Below are positions 26,418 to 35,731 of a stretch of 57,992 nt of DNA, one piece after another. The position numbers and the translations under genes are program-made. Source of the DNA: Pseudomonadota bacterium (lineage in GTDB: Bacteria > Desulfobacterota > Desulfobacteria > Desulfobacterales > RPRI01); the NCBI GenBank assembly GCA_018901125.1, contig JAHIFE010000233.1:1-57992 (forward strand). The letters are read 5' to 3'. The notes beneath the pieces are model-generated. The model was not told where the DNA came from and searched no databases. It was given only the letters and a program-made list of their open reading frames with translations. Position 1 is the stretch's first letter. The number at the start of each line of letters is the position of its first letter.

Positions 26418-27377
26418 CTAATTCGTTATTCCGTGTGCAGCAAGCTGTTGGTCAACAAAACTGGAAGTAGCAAAGATTTCGGCGGTGAAATCGGGGGCGC
26501 AAAGCTCCATTGACTTCATGATGCCGAATTGGAGAAGAGGCGTCATATCTGTACCCGGTGGAAGTGTCAGTCCGTAAGCCGCGAGAAATGCCGTTGAGAG
26601 TTCAGCGAGCTGCTGAGAAATCAAGAGCACGGCCGTAGCGTCATCCTGCATGAGCACCTGACCGTAAAGAATCATCTGTTGTCTGAACTGCCTCTCCGAT
26701 GATATGAAGAATCTGAGGGTGTCAACATGATTGACACCGAAGTATGAGGCAAATTCTCTACCGTAGACTTTTTTCAGAAATATTGGAGAATTCGGATTAG
26801 AAATAAATGCTGCTGCTGTTATCTTGGCTCCTATTGTAGGATCAACTTGTTTCATTAGTATGTCCACGCCATATTCCACAAGTTCATGAGCAACCTCCAG
26901 AGCAAGCGGTTCCGGCAACTGCAGTGCATTAAATTCAGGGATTTGCTCCAGAATTCCTTTTAAGATATAAGCTTTAGCAACAACATATCCTCCTTCATCA
27001 GGATGATCGGGTATCGACCCTGATTCTCCGAAGGTGCTACCAGAGCGATGGGCCGTGTAGTCGACGCCCCAGACTTCATTGTGACTCACAAAACCGAACG
27101 CAAGCGCCTTGGCCGGTTTTGATTTTGCCTCGTCCCAGACTTTCATAAAGTCATTATGCGTCTGATCATGCATGTAGAGTGCGGGTATGCTGAACTGATA
27201 ATTGAAAATATCGGGCGTTAGACCACCATATATCTGGTTTGCGTTTCTTATTTGCCATTTTTTGTTGAACTGTTCATCGATATGTGAGTGAACAGCCCAG
27301 CCCCAAGATAAAGCCGCCTGGGAATAAAAGAATACTACACACAAGATTGTACTGACAGCAACACAGAATTTCTTCAT
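26418..27377 (-). CDS. Secreted zinc-dependent phospholipase C-like protein
   Basis: From the ATG at 27377 (after AAGGAG) the product is 319 aa with a signal peptide (MKKFCVAVSTILCVVFFY...). The predicted mature protein starts at Trp25: WGWAVHSHID. In zinc-dependent phospholipase C proteins the N-terminal Trp and nearby His residues bind zinc. Further family-like segments are GGLTPDIFNY, YMHDQTHNDFMKVW and ALAFGFVSHNEVWGVDYTAH, giving a set of His/Asp that could complete a metal site. The remaining half is not recognised. It may act on lipids outside the cell, but similarity is distant and activity is unproven. Confidence 0.5.
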   Translation of the reverse strand: MKKFCVAVSTILCVVFFYSQAALSWGWAVHSHIDEQFNKKWQIRNANQIYGGLTPDIFNYQFSIPALYMHDQTHNDFMKVWDEAKSKPAKALAFGFVSHNEVWGVDYTAHRSGSTFGESGSIPDHPDEGGYVVAKAYILKGILEQIPEFNALQLPEPLALEVAHELVEYGVDILMKQVDPTIGAKITAAAFISNPNSPIFLKKVYGREFASYFGVNHVDTLRFFISSERQFRQQMILYGQVLMQDDATAVLLISQQLAELSTAFLAAYGLTLPPGTDMTPLLQFGIMKSMELCAPDFTAEIFATSSFVDQQLAAHGITN

Positions 27378-27532
27378 GACTTTTTTCTCCTTTTTTAATA
27401 TAGATGTAACCACTTTCCCAATTTGAGAAATATGGTTTAATGTAGCTCCCTGCCGCAAAGCTGAAGAAGTAAATATTGTCGCTTATAATGATAAAAATAT
27501 CTATTAAGTTAAAAGTGTAAAAAGCAGCCATG

Positions 27533-27720
27533 GGTCAAGTCTGCTTTTGGCTCTTATTTTACATTTTAAAGGTTATAATTCATTATCATGATTTAGATTA
27601 TAAATCTACAACATTCCAGAAATATTCGATTTACTGCTTTCAGAAATACTTCAATAAAAAAACAATTTTAATATTTTTCATGACCGCCTAAACACCGGAA
27701 TTCCTGTTTACACCCATAAA
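27533..27720. repeat. Second copy of the REP-associated flank
   Basis: It starts GGGTCAAGTCTGCTTTTGGC and parallels 25783-26045 in order of blocks, with many substitutions and indels. Together the copies mark old Y1-transposase-type insertions around 26.0-27.7 kb. Confidence 0.5.
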
Positions 27721-28765
27721 CCCTTGATATTGGATGACGTCAGAAATGAAAATTGCAGATTAAAAAGAAAGGCCAAAGTTTATTTGCCTTGGTTGCTATG
27801 CTCCGCAGGAACGTTTGCTTATGGTTCACATCCCTGCAATATCCGGCATAAGTTTAATTTGCGAGTTATACGCTTACGTCAAGTACTTCTTCATGTTATA
27901 GGCTTTCTCAACATCAGCTTTTGTTTTCCTTCCTTGCAATCACTTAGACTTCTTGTATAGTCCTGTTGTCAGGTTTTCCCTTTTGGTGTTACGCTTATTC
28001 TTTAAGGAGTTTATAAGAATATGGTCGGCAACCTCCCAGAATTTTATCTTATATTTAGTAAAACTAAAAATGTAAAAATTATATTGGTTGTATTATACGG
28101 TATTACATAAAACTGAAATCCGTATTATTCTCCGAAATAAAATGATAGATATTAACTGCTATTCAAAGCGCTTGAGGTTATATCTGTATGATATTTAGTA
28201 AAGCCAAAAAGTGCCCGTATTGCATAAATATGATATATAACAAATATATTCCTTAAATATCATATAATTATTTATTTGTATTATTTTCAATTACTATATA
28301 ATATTTTTATCATTTTGATATCATTTAGAAATAATGACGCATTTCGCGAAAACCATTGATATGAGTGCAATGAAGGAGTCGTAAAAAATATTTATGATAT
28401 TTAAAAAATTTAGGAGTTATAGGTCAAGCACCTACCCTGGCATAATTTGAGATTGAAAGCCACTGCATCTTAACCAACTGATAGCTAAATGTTTTTTTAC
28501 GCTTTCAACACTAATCATTAAGGTTTTGTTCATAAAGTTTTACAAGGAATTATCCGTATAGCGGCTTGATTATTAGAACTCCCCGACCCCTGAACAAAAT
28601 TAGAATTGAAATATTGGCATGGTTTAAGCATATACAATAAAGTAAATCGATTTTTAAAGGGAGATTAATAGTTTTTTTAACAAACCTGCATTCCGTAATA
28701 ATACAATCAGTTTAACAAGTAGTTACAAATAAAAATAATTTTACATTTAATCGAGGAGGAGAAAG
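27721..28765. other. 1.0-kb AT-rich stretch without a recognisable gene
   Basis: A 78-codon frame at 27724-27960 has unconvincing composition and no ribosome site. I see no RNA gene. The right end holds the promoter region of the flavoprotein gene at 28766 and a GAGGAGG ribosome site. Confidence 0.4.
28615..28630 (+). promoter_or_regulatory. Possible sigma-54 promoter upstream of the PreA-like gene
   Basis: TGGCATGGTTTAAGCA has the invariant GG and GC at the exact -24/-12 spacing and the TGGCA start. It departs from the consensus at three positions of the second half and the CAC. It lies about 136 bp upstream of the ATG at 28766. No enhancer-binding regulator is nearby. Confidence 0.3.
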
Positions 28766-29986
28766 ATGGCTGATTTAAGAGTAAAAATGGGAAGCTTGGA
28801 ACTTGAAAATCCTATCATTATTTCATCCGGGCATTTAACCAGGACAGGGGAAGATATTAAGAGATGCGACAAATATGGAGGAGGCGCCGTCGTAATAAAA
28901 AGCAGTTTTCTGGAGAAAGAATATGAAAAAGTTGTAAAGCCTTATGCGCCCGGCTTGTTTCCTGATGCAAGGGCGAATTTTCACTCAACTGGAGATGGGC
29001 TTGTTTTCATATGTGGTTTATCACCTATCCCGGTTGAAGCTTGGGCAAAATGGTTCAAAGACAACATTAAAGAGATTAAAACCCCTGTTATAGCCAGTTT
29101 AATGGCAGTATCTGTTGAAGGGTATATTAATGGTGCCAAGATGTTTCAAGAAGCGGGCGCCGAAGCGCTTGAGATTCTGCTTGGTTGCCCTTTGCCTTAT
29201 TTGCTGCCTCATCCTTATGTGGGCGGCGCCTCATTTAATCCTGCAATTGTCGAAGAAGTTTGCAGCGAAGTCAGGAAAGCAGTTGATATCCCGCTGGGAG
29301 TGAAAATGATGTTTAATCCATTAGACCAATCTCCTTTGCAGATACCCAGAAAAGTAGGATTGGATTGGTTAACAATAGCTATGGCTTTTCCCGCAGCTCC
29401 AAGTATAAAACTTGATGAGATTGAGCCTGTAATACCATCATCTGTAGGCAGTACAGGTTCTAAGGTGGCAAAGCACGCGAATTTTGTAGCGCTTTTAGGC
29501 CAGGGAGACCAATATCAAGATATTCATGTGTCTGTTTCAGGCGGAACACAGACTTGGAGCGATATTGTTGAATTTATTATGTATGGAGCGAGTTCCGTTC
29601 AAATTCAAACCCTTTTCTTGCAGAAGGGTATGGGGTTGATTAAAGAATTCAAAAAAAACATATCAGACTATATGGATTCTAAAGGGTTCGGTTTAATTGA
29701 AGAAATGAAAGGGGCTATCCTTCCAAAACTGCTCACCTTTGACGAAGTAATAGCGACCTATGGAAAAACAAAAGGCAAGATAGTGGTTTCAGCAGATCAG
29801 GAAAAATGTGTCGGCTGCGGCGTGTGTGAGGAAGTCTGCAATTGGGGAGCAATAAAAGTAATAGACGGTACAGTAGAAATAGAAAAAGAGATATGCGAAG
29901 GTTGCGGTATATGTGTCTGCGATTGCACGCAAGAGGCTTTAAGGCTTGAAAACGTGGAGCTTGTGAATAAAATTGCAAGAGGATGA
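28766..29986 (+). CDS. Dihydroorotate/dihydropyrimidine dehydrogenase-like FMN protein with C-terminal 2x4Fe-4S domain
   Basis: The 406-aa protein has an FMN-binding TIM barrel (about 1-310) of the dihydroorotate dehydrogenase superfamily: LENPIIISSGHLTRTGEDIKR at the start, GGGAVVIKSSF, EILLGCPLPY in the catalytic-loop region and VSVSGGTQTWSDIVEFIMYGASSVQIQT at the phosphate end. A ferredoxin-like tail carries two Cys sets: Cys348, 351, 354, 358 and Cys377, 380, 383, 387. This is the layout of PreA, the catalytic subunit of NAD-dependent dihydropyrimidine dehydrogenase. No PreT partner or pyrimidine gene is adjacent, so the substrate is open. A GAGGAGG site precedes the ATG. Confidence 0.75.
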   Translation: MADLRVKMGSLELENPIIISSGHLTRTGEDIKRCDKYGGGAVVIKSSFLEKEYEKVVKPYAPGLFPDARANFHSTGDGLVFICGLSPIPVEAWAKWFKDNIKEIKTPVIASLMAVSVEGYINGAKMFQEAGAEALEILLGCPLPYLLPHPYVGGASFNPAIVEEVCSEVRKAVDIPLGVKMMFNPLDQSPLQIPRKVGLDWLTIAMAFPAAPSIKLDEIEPVIPSSVGSTGSKVAKHANFVALLGQGDQYQDIHVSVSGGTQTWSDIVEFIMYGASSVQIQTLFLQKGMGLIKEFKKNISDYMDSKGFGLIEEMKGAILPKLLTFDEVIATYGKTKGKIVVSADQEKCVGCGVCEEVCNWGAIKVIDGTVEIEKEICEGCGICVCDCTQEALRLENVELVNKIARG

Positions 29987-30467
29987 TAGTAAATTGATTC
30001 AAACAAAATGCGCCCTAAAGAGTGATTATAAATGATCGTTGGCTCATGATCAAATGATATCGATTACCAACTTCCCAAGGATGGATAATCATGAGTCCGC
30101 GATCCAAAAGAGAGTACACGGAAGCAGTCTGTCTACGTTATAAGAATAACAGACGCCAGTAAAAAACTGCATAAAGATTATTTAAGTGCACCAAAGTTCT
30201 GTAATCATTACTGTGATAAAATTTGCTGTATGAATTGATTATTTAAGATATCTTTTCATAATCGCAGGCCATCAGCTTGACCAAAACCATTTGATACGTC
30301 TGCACTTCCCACTGCTCGGGTATCAATAACCCTTTTTTGACATGAAACCGGATACAGAATCAAGTCCGGCATGACGGCTCTCTTTTGAAGAAATATATTA
30401 TTTCCAAATGCGGTTACCCTGTTATGGAAAATATAGGCTCTTGATTTATCATAAGCAGTAATTTAAG
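29987..30467. other. 481-bp intergenic region with a partial MITE copy at its right end
   Basis: No gene is seen. At 30358-30378 the phrase ATCAAGTCCGGCATGACGG, and at 30406-30421 the terminal repeat AAATGCGGTTACCCTG, match the right part of the element at 19398-19610. No left terminal repeat was found, so this copy is truncated or degraded. The small zinc-ribbon gene begins 46 bp further on. Confidence 0.6.
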
Positions 30468-30710
30468 ATGCCCGGCATGGATAACTGCAAACACAAGCAC
30501 CTTGTACTTCTGCCGCAACAAAGCAAGCGGCTCAGATGCGTTCACTGTCATCTGACGATAAAGGCCGATGAACTTGAGGATGGTTACTGTCCGGAATGTT
30601 TTGAGGCAAAGAAGCAGAAATATTATGATTTTGAAGAAGTAAAATCTTCACATAATGCCGCAACAATTTACAGATGTGAAAGCTGCGGCATTATGATTGA
30701 ATGTAATTAA
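30468..30710 (+). CDS. Small zinc-ribbon-like protein
   Basis: An 80-aa protein with three CxxC knuckles (CVHC, CPEC, CESC) and flanking Cys/His residues (CKHKH at the start, a final ECN), so it should bind one or two zinc ions. The middle is charged (EAKKQKYYDFEEVKSS). It may bind nucleic acid or protein; no enzymatic motif is present. The ATG at 30468 or the in-frame ATG at 30477 could be used; neither has a strong ribosome site. It converges on cbiH. Composition looks like real coding sequence. Confidence 0.6.
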   Translation: MPGMDNCKHKHLVLLPQQSKRLRCVHCHLTIKADELEDGYCPECFEAKKQKYYDFEEVKSSHNAATIYRCESCGIMIECN

Positions 30711-30778
30711 TACGGTAATTGGTAATAACGTTATACTTTTATGCCTGATTATGAAACCGGTTCAAACCTGTTTATATT

Positions 30779-31621
30779 TCAATCTACCCCATATTTTTCC
30801 ACATAACCTCTGGGAGTCACCATGTTATTTTGATACGCCCAGGTTTTGGAATTTCCGGCTATAATTATAGACATCATATCCACTTCAGATAAATTTACTT
30901 CAGATATTGTTGTAATACATACGGACTCATCTTTTCTTGCCGCATTTCTTACAATTCCTACCGGAGTTTCTCCCGTTCTGTAATTTCTGATTATATTTAA
31001 TGCCTCTTTAAGCTGCCAGTTTCTTTTTTTTGATTTGGGATTGTAAAGCACGATAACAAAATCCGCCTTTGAAGCCGCTTCAACCCTTGCCTTTATATCT
31101 TCCCAGGGCGTCATAAGATCGCTTAAGCTGATAACAGCAAAATCATGCATCAGAGGTGCACCTAAAAGTGATGCAGCTGCAGCAAGGGCAGGTATTCCTG
31201 GGATTACTTTTACTTTTACATCTTCCAAAAGCTTTCGTTCTTTGAGAATATCAAACACAAGGCCAGCCATGCCGTAAATACCCGCATCACCGCTGCATAC
31301 AACCGCGACATTCTTTCCTTCAAGCGCTTTTTGAACAGCCATGCTGCAACGCTTGATCTCAGCTTTCATTCCGTTTGATATCGTTTCTTTTCCTTCAAGC
31401 AGCTCAGGATCCACAAGATCGATATAAGTTTTGTAACCGACAACAACTTCTGCATCAACAAGCGCCTGTCTTGCCTTTGGAACAAGGTATTGAGGATCGC
31501 CGGGGCCAAGGCTTACTATCGTTAAACTTCCAGCGCTATTGCCAACGTGATATTTCGGGTCTTTATTTTCGGAACCAGAAGTTTTTTGTTCCCGGATACA
31601 AACATTGCCGCCGCTTCGCAT
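30779..31621 (-). CDS. cbiH: Precorrin-3B C17-methyltransferase
   Basis: The enzyme methylates C17 with ring contraction in anaerobic corrin synthesis. The SAM-dependent uroporphyrin-III methyltransferase fold is visible: LTIVSLGPGDPQYLVPKA, VVVGYKTYIDLV, VVCSGDAGIYGMAGL, VIPGIPALAAAASLLGAPL and VLYNPKSKKRNWQL. The 280-aa length includes about 31 extra residues before the family start. No ATG, GTG or TTG lies in frame between 31621 and the core, so the gene must begin at 31621 and overlap cbiG by 100 bp, or use a rarer start codon. It is the last gene of the operon. Confidence 0.93.
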   Translation of the reverse strand: MRSGGNVCIREQKTSGSENKDPKYHVGNSAGSLTIVSLGPGDPQYLVPKARQALVDAEVVVGYKTYIDLVDPELLEGKETISNGMKAEIKRCSMAVQKALEGKNVAVVCSGDAGIYGMAGLVFDILKERKLLEDVKVKVIPGIPALAAAASLLGAPLMHDFAVISLSDLMTPWEDIKARVEAASKADFVIVLYNPKSKKRNWQLKEALNIIRNYRTGETPVGIVRNAARKDESVCITTISEVNLSEVDMMSIIIAGNSKTWAYQNNMVTPRGYVEKYGVD

Positions 31622-32556
31622 ACACTTTTTACTCCTATATGTTTTTCCACCAGATCTGACTCATGCGGTGGTTTAATTGTCTTTAATTCATCGGATGTCA
31701 GAAATATTACCGGAACATCCATTTTTTTTGCGGCGCTCAAAAGGCCGGGTTCGTCATTTTTATTCACAATTGATACAAGGCATTTAAGGCTGTGTAACGA
31801 AAATCCGTTTTCCTCAAAGGTGTTTGCAATAAACTCTAAAATCTCCTGTTCGCTGGTTCCGCGGTTGCACCCAACTCCGGCAATCAAACATTTCGGATGA
31901 AGAATCAAATGGCCGGGGCTGGGATTTTTTACCACTTTGAATGTTACCCTTACACCAGGCAAATCATCGCGCATATCTTCTTCACGGTTAATCCATAATA
32001 TTTTAATCGAATTATCTTTATTTTTAAGACCAAGTCTGTTGTTGGCATCAAATATCATAACAGGCTTATCCGAAAGCAGGGCCATACTTACATGCTTAAC
32101 TGCTTTTGGATTTAACATTTTAAGATTTTTTTCCTTTGCCAGCATATCCAGGGAAACAATCCCGGCTGAGTCTGTGGCGGTTGTAATGACAGGAATACCT
32201 TTGGTTAATTCCGCCACTTCTTTTGCCAGACGATTGGCTCCGCCAAGATGGCCTGAAATAAGGCTGATGCAAAATTTTCCTTCCTGATCTAAAACTACTA
32301 CAGCAGGATCTTCATACTTGGATGCAAGATGAGGACTTATTGCACGAACAACAATGCCCGCAGAAGCAATAAAGATATGTCTTAAATAAAGTGAAAAGTT
32401 TTTTTTAACTACCCTTAACATGCCTGTAAAAGGTATAGCATCAAAATCTGCGGCAAACGCCGACGGCAGAAAAAAATCGGCCTTCATTTGATCGGAAATA
32501 GTTTTTCCCAATTGCGCTCCCCTTGGCGTAAGCGCATAAACGGCAGTACTTTTCAT
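31522..32556 (-). CDS. cbiG: Cobalt-precorrin-5A hydrolase
   Basis: The 344-aa protein opens the delta-lactone ring of cobalt-precorrin-5A, releasing acetaldehyde. The N-terminal domain shows IFIASAGIVVRAISPHL and FCISLISGHLGGANRLAKEVA. The C-terminal domain shows CLIAGVGCNRGTSEQEI and further conserved hydrophobic blocks. The length is standard. The start overlaps cbiF by 4 bp (translational coupling) and the 3' end overlaps cbiH by 100 bp. Confidence 0.92.
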   Translation of the reverse strand: MKSTAVYALTPRGAQLGKTISDQMKADFFLPSAFAADFDAIPFTGMLRVVKKNFSLYLRHIFIASAGIVVRAISPHLASKYEDPAVVVLDQEGKFCISLISGHLGGANRLAKEVAELTKGIPVITTATDSAGIVSLDMLAKEKNLKMLNPKAVKHVSMALLSDKPVMIFDANNRLGLKNKDNSIKILWINREEDMRDDLPGVRVTFKVVKNPSPGHLILHPKCLIAGVGCNRGTSEQEILEFIANTFEENGFSLHSLKCLVSIVNKNDEPGLLSAAKKMDVPVIFLTSDELKTIKPPHESDLVEKHIGVKSVCEAAAMFVSGNKKLLVPKIKTRNITLAIALEV

Positions 32557-33314
32557 TTTCTGAACCCGTGAGAAAATTTTGGATCATAAAGTTTTGAAAA
32601 CGCTGACTCTTTATCCTGTCCGGGAAGTATCAAAAAAACCGCCTGTCTTTTAATTTCTGCATTTTTTGTTTCAGATACAACAGATTCAAGCCGTGTTGAG
32701 ATAATCCGCTCGTCCGGCCAGCCGACACGATGGGCAATTATAACCGGAGTGTCATTCGGATATCCTCCGTCGATCAGTTCTTCAACCATTTTTTCCGGAT
32801 TTTCAGAAGACAGATAAACGGCAATGGAAGCCATATGTTTTGCAAGATATTTTAAGCGCTGGGTCTCAGGCACCGGAGTGCGTCCGCCAAGCCTGGTAAA
32901 AATTAAGGTCTGCACTGCTTCCGGCAAAGTAAAAGAGATTTTTGCAGCCGCTGCTGCTGCAAACGCCACAGTTACACCAGGAATAATTTCAAAAGCAATT
33001 CCGTCTTTGTCCAGAAGTAAAATCTGTTCTTTTATCGCCCCATAAAGTGATGGATCACCGGTATGAACCCTTGCCACTGTGCCGCCATTTCTAACCGTTT
33101 CAAGAATCATTAAATGAGTTTCATCAAGTGTCATACCTGAAGAGTCAATGATCTTAGCACTGCCTTTAACGTCTGTTATCAGTTCTTTGGGCACCAAAGA
33201 TCCGGCATAAAGTATAAGATCCGCCTCACTTATACGCTTTTGCCCTTTTACAGTAATCAGCTCCGGATCTCCGGGACCGGCACCTATAAAACTGACCGGA
33301 CATTTTTTTTCCAT
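32553..33314 (-). CDS. cbiF: Precorrin-4 C11-methyltransferase
   Basis: A 253-aa SAM-dependent methyltransferase that adds the methyl at C11. Diagnostic stretches are VSFIGAGPGDPELITVKGQ, ILYAGSLVPKEL, VARVHTGDPSLYGAIKEQ, FEIIPGVTVAFAAAA and VIIAHRVGWPDERI. Full length. It is separated from cbiET by about 100 bp of repeat-like DNA, the only sizeable gap between the biosynthetic genes. Confidence 0.94.
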   Translation of the reverse strand: MEKKCPVSFIGAGPGDPELITVKGQKRISEADLILYAGSLVPKELITDVKGSAKIIDSSGMTLDETHLMILETVRNGGTVARVHTGDPSLYGAIKEQILLLDKDGIAFEIIPGVTVAFAAAAAAKISFTLPEAVQTLIFTRLGGRTPVPETQRLKYLAKHMASIAVYLSSENPEKMVEELIDGGYPNDTPVIIAHRVGWPDERIISTRLESVVSETKNAEIKRQAVFLILPGQDKESAFSKLYDPKFSHGFRK

Positions 33315-33340
33315 ATCAATCCCCTAATAATTAATGATAT

Positions 33341-33415
33341 TAAGTGTTAAGTTTTAAGTGTCAGGTGTTAAGTAACTAATTTTAAGAACAAATAATTCCT
33401 AACACTTAACACCTA
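33341..33415. repeat. TTAAGTGT-type degenerate repeat with hairpin between cbiET and cbiF
   Basis: The stretch repeats TAAGTGTTAAGTTTTAAGTG-like words, then returns as their complement. AGGTGTTAAGT (33363-33373) and ACTTAACACCT (33404-33414) are perfect 11-bp arms. The cbiET stop codon lies at its right edge. It may be simple expansion or an mRNA stem within the operon. Confidence 0.6.
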
Positions 33416-34630
33416 ACGCTTTTTACTACTGACAATAAATACCGGATTCTGAGACTCTAAACGCATATCATCACAAAGAGGAACAGACCTTGACACCAGA
33501 ATCTGACTTATGGAAACAGGCCATCTGATATCATTTAAATATTTTATGGCACGCATCAAAGAACCTGTCAGAACCAGATGCAAAACCAGTCTTCCTCCCG
33601 GTTTAAGACGGTTTGCCGCTGCTATCAGGACACTGTCATCATGGCCCAGGCCGCCTCCTATAAAGATTCTGTCAGGATCAGGCAATGCTTGCAGACATTC
33701 CGGCATATCACCACAAACCGCATCCACGGCATATGCTCCCATTCTTACTATATTTTCCTTTATCTGCAAAACCCTTTCAGGCTCTTTCTCCACAGCAATA
33801 ACCCGCCCCTTAAATGCAAAAACAGAGGCTTCAATAGCAACCGACCCACAGCCTGCCCCAAGATCCCAGACAGTATGATCAGGCCTGATTTTTAAAGCGG
33901 CAAGACCTGCGGCGCGAACTTCTTTCTTGGTTATCAGGCCTTTTTGATGCAGATATGCATCCTCATCCATACCGGGAGTAAGAGAAATTTCAGGTTGTCC
34001 GATCCTGTCCAGAATTATAAAATTAAGCGCTGAATAAATTTTTTTCGATGCATCTTTAAGATCAAGCTCGCAAATACTTTCAGCTTCTGTACACAGATTT
34101 TCAAAGACAATCATCCGGAAAGTATCCACTCCCCGTAATAGTAATTGTTCAGCAATTTTTGCAGGGTTAAACTTTTTATCGGTAAAGACCCCTATCCTGT
34201 CATTTAAGGATAAGGAGTTTAACAGCGGCAAAAGATCACTACGGCCATGAAGAGAAACGGTAACAATATCCTTCCATGGTATTTTAAGTCTGGATGCAGC
34301 CCATTGCAGTGTGGTTATATTGGGAAAGATCTCTACGCTGTTTTTCCCAAGTTTTTTTACAAGCAGTTCGGCAATGCCGTAAAATCCGGGGTCACCGTCT
34401 GCCAGTACAACTACATCAAGTTCCTGAGAAAGAGCAGTTTTTATATTTTCAACCACTTCATTTAAGTCACCGCAAATCGGAATTATTTTGGCACCATGAC
34501 CCGCAAAATAATCCAGAAGTCTATTACCCCCCACAAGCACCTGGGCTTTTTTAATAATATCTGCCGTCTGTTTTGAAAGATCTTTCTGATTAAGCCCTGT
34601 TCCGATTATTTTCACCGGCTTCATTGTCAA
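33413..34630 (-). CDS. cbiET: Precorrin-6Y C5,15-methyltransferase (decarboxylating), CbiE-CbiT fusion
   Basis: The 405-aa protein fuses two enzymes. Residues 1 to about 205 are CbiE, with IIGTGLNQKDLSK, VLVGGNRLLDYF and VVLADGDPGFYGIAELLV. Residues about 215-405 are CbiT, a class I SAM methyltransferase with VWDLGAGCGSVAIEASVF and RIFIGGGLGHDD. It methylates C5 and C15 and decarboxylates the C12 side chain. The same fusion is called CobL in other bacteria. It overlaps cbiD by 4 bp. Confidence 0.94.
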   Translation of the reverse strand: MTMKPVKIIGTGLNQKDLSKQTADIIKKAQVLVGGNRLLDYFAGHGAKIIPICGDLNEVVENIKTALSQELDVVVLADGDPGFYGIAELLVKKLGKNSVEIFPNITTLQWAASRLKIPWKDIVTVSLHGRSDLLPLLNSLSLNDRIGVFTDKKFNPAKIAEQLLLRGVDTFRMIVFENLCTEAESICELDLKDASKKIYSALNFIILDRIGQPEISLTPGMDEDAYLHQKGLITKKEVRAAGLAALKIRPDHTVWDLGAGCGSVAIEASVFAFKGRVIAVEKEPERVLQIKENIVRMGAYAVDAVCGDMPECLQALPDPDRIFIGGGLGHDDSVLIAAANRLKPGGRLVLHLVLTGSLMRAIKYLNDIRWPVSISQILVSRSVPLCDDMRLESQNPVFIVSSKKR

Positions 34631-35730
34631 AAATTCCCCTTGCTTTGTTTTTGCATCACAATACTGCCTTCAAAATCAAAAAGATAATATGTGATATCAA
34701 TATTTGGTCCGGCAAATTTTCTGGCAGAAGCCATGGCTTTATTTGCTACAATATCTAAAATCTCATTTTTTAAACTATCCAGATTAATGATATGCAAGGC
34801 CTCTATTGAGGTATTTGCGGTCGCCACTGCTAACGCGCTGCTTTTGTTCATACCTGCGTCTATGCACCATTGTGATAATTTTTCAAGATTCATACGGCAA
34901 TATTTTGCGTGCGTATTTGAAAACCCCTGAGCCATTTTAACAAGCTTTCCGAAAAAGCAGGAGTAATTGATTTCTGTAAAACCCCTTTTTGCCGCGGCTT
35001 TTAAAGAAAAGGCAAAAAAATCCGCTACCTGAATAAATGAGTTTTCGGGCAGTTCCGTTTTTATTTGCCTTAAATATCTTTCGCTCTTACCTCCGGTTGA
35101 AAGAGATATAACGTTAGCATTTGAAGCTTTCGCCACATCCATTGATATGGTGATAGTGTCTTTATAGGCGTCATTTGAAAACGGCTTAACAGTACCTCTT
35201 GTTCCCAGTATGGAAATACCTCCAATAATGCCAAGCCGCGGGTTTAAAGTCTTTTTTGCAATCTGTTCACCATTATCCACTTCTATAAGTACAGACACCG
35301 ACTTTTTTATACCGCATTGCTGCAAACCTTCCTTTACAGCAGCTTCTATCTGCCAGAGCGGCGCAGGATTGATGGCTGCCTTACCAATAGCAACCGGCAA
35401 CCCCAAACGGGTAACTCTTCCCACTCCCTTGCCGCCTTCAATGATAATGCCTGCTTTTATATTCTCTATCCATTTAACAGTAACTATGATTTGAGCCTTA
35501 TGAGTTACATCAGGGTCATCGCCTCCGTCTTTTATTACCGTGGCTCTTGCTATCTCGCCAGGCAATATTTCGACTGATTCCACAGGCACCTTCAATCTTC
35601 CGCCTATCGGAAGCGCAATTTCCACCTCCCGGACACAAGCTTGGCCTGAAAGCAGCAAAACAGCCGCCTTTGCACCGGCTGCAGCAGTCGATCCTGTGGT
35701 AAATCCTTCACGAAGCCGCTCTCTTTTCAT
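34627..35730 (-). CDS. cbiD: Cobalt-precorrin-5B (C1)-methyltransferase
   Basis: A 367-aa protein with the signature N-terminus LREGFTTGSTAAAGAKAA, GDDPDVTHKA, GGKGVGRVTRLGLPVAIGKAAINP and ILGTRGTVKPFSNDA. It adds the C1 methyl group, the step replaced by CobF in aerobic synthesis, so it marks the anaerobic route. Full length. The cbiC stop codon lies 1 bp away upstream. Confidence 0.94.
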   Translation of the reverse strand: MKRERLREGFTTGSTAAAGAKAAVLLLSGQACVREVEIALPIGGRLKVPVESVEILPGEIARATVIKDGGDDPDVTHKAQIIVTVKWIENIKAGIIIEGGKGVGRVTRLGLPVAIGKAAINPAPLWQIEAAVKEGLQQCGIKKSVSVLIEVDNGEQIAKKTLNPRLGIIGGISILGTRGTVKPFSNDAYKDTITISMDVAKASNANVISLSTGGKSERYLRQIKTELPENSFIQVADFFAFSLKAAAKRGFTEINYSCFFGKLVKMAQGFSNTHAKYCRMNLEKLSQWCIDAGMNKSSALAVATANTSIEALHIINLDSLKNEILDIVANKAMASARKFAGPNIDITYYLFDFEGSIVMQKQSKGNF

Positions 35731-35731
35731 G

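Noticed and set aside
27724-27960. 78-codon plus-strand frame in the long empty region
   Set aside because: Unusual composition, no ribosome site, no motif, and flanked by repeat debris.
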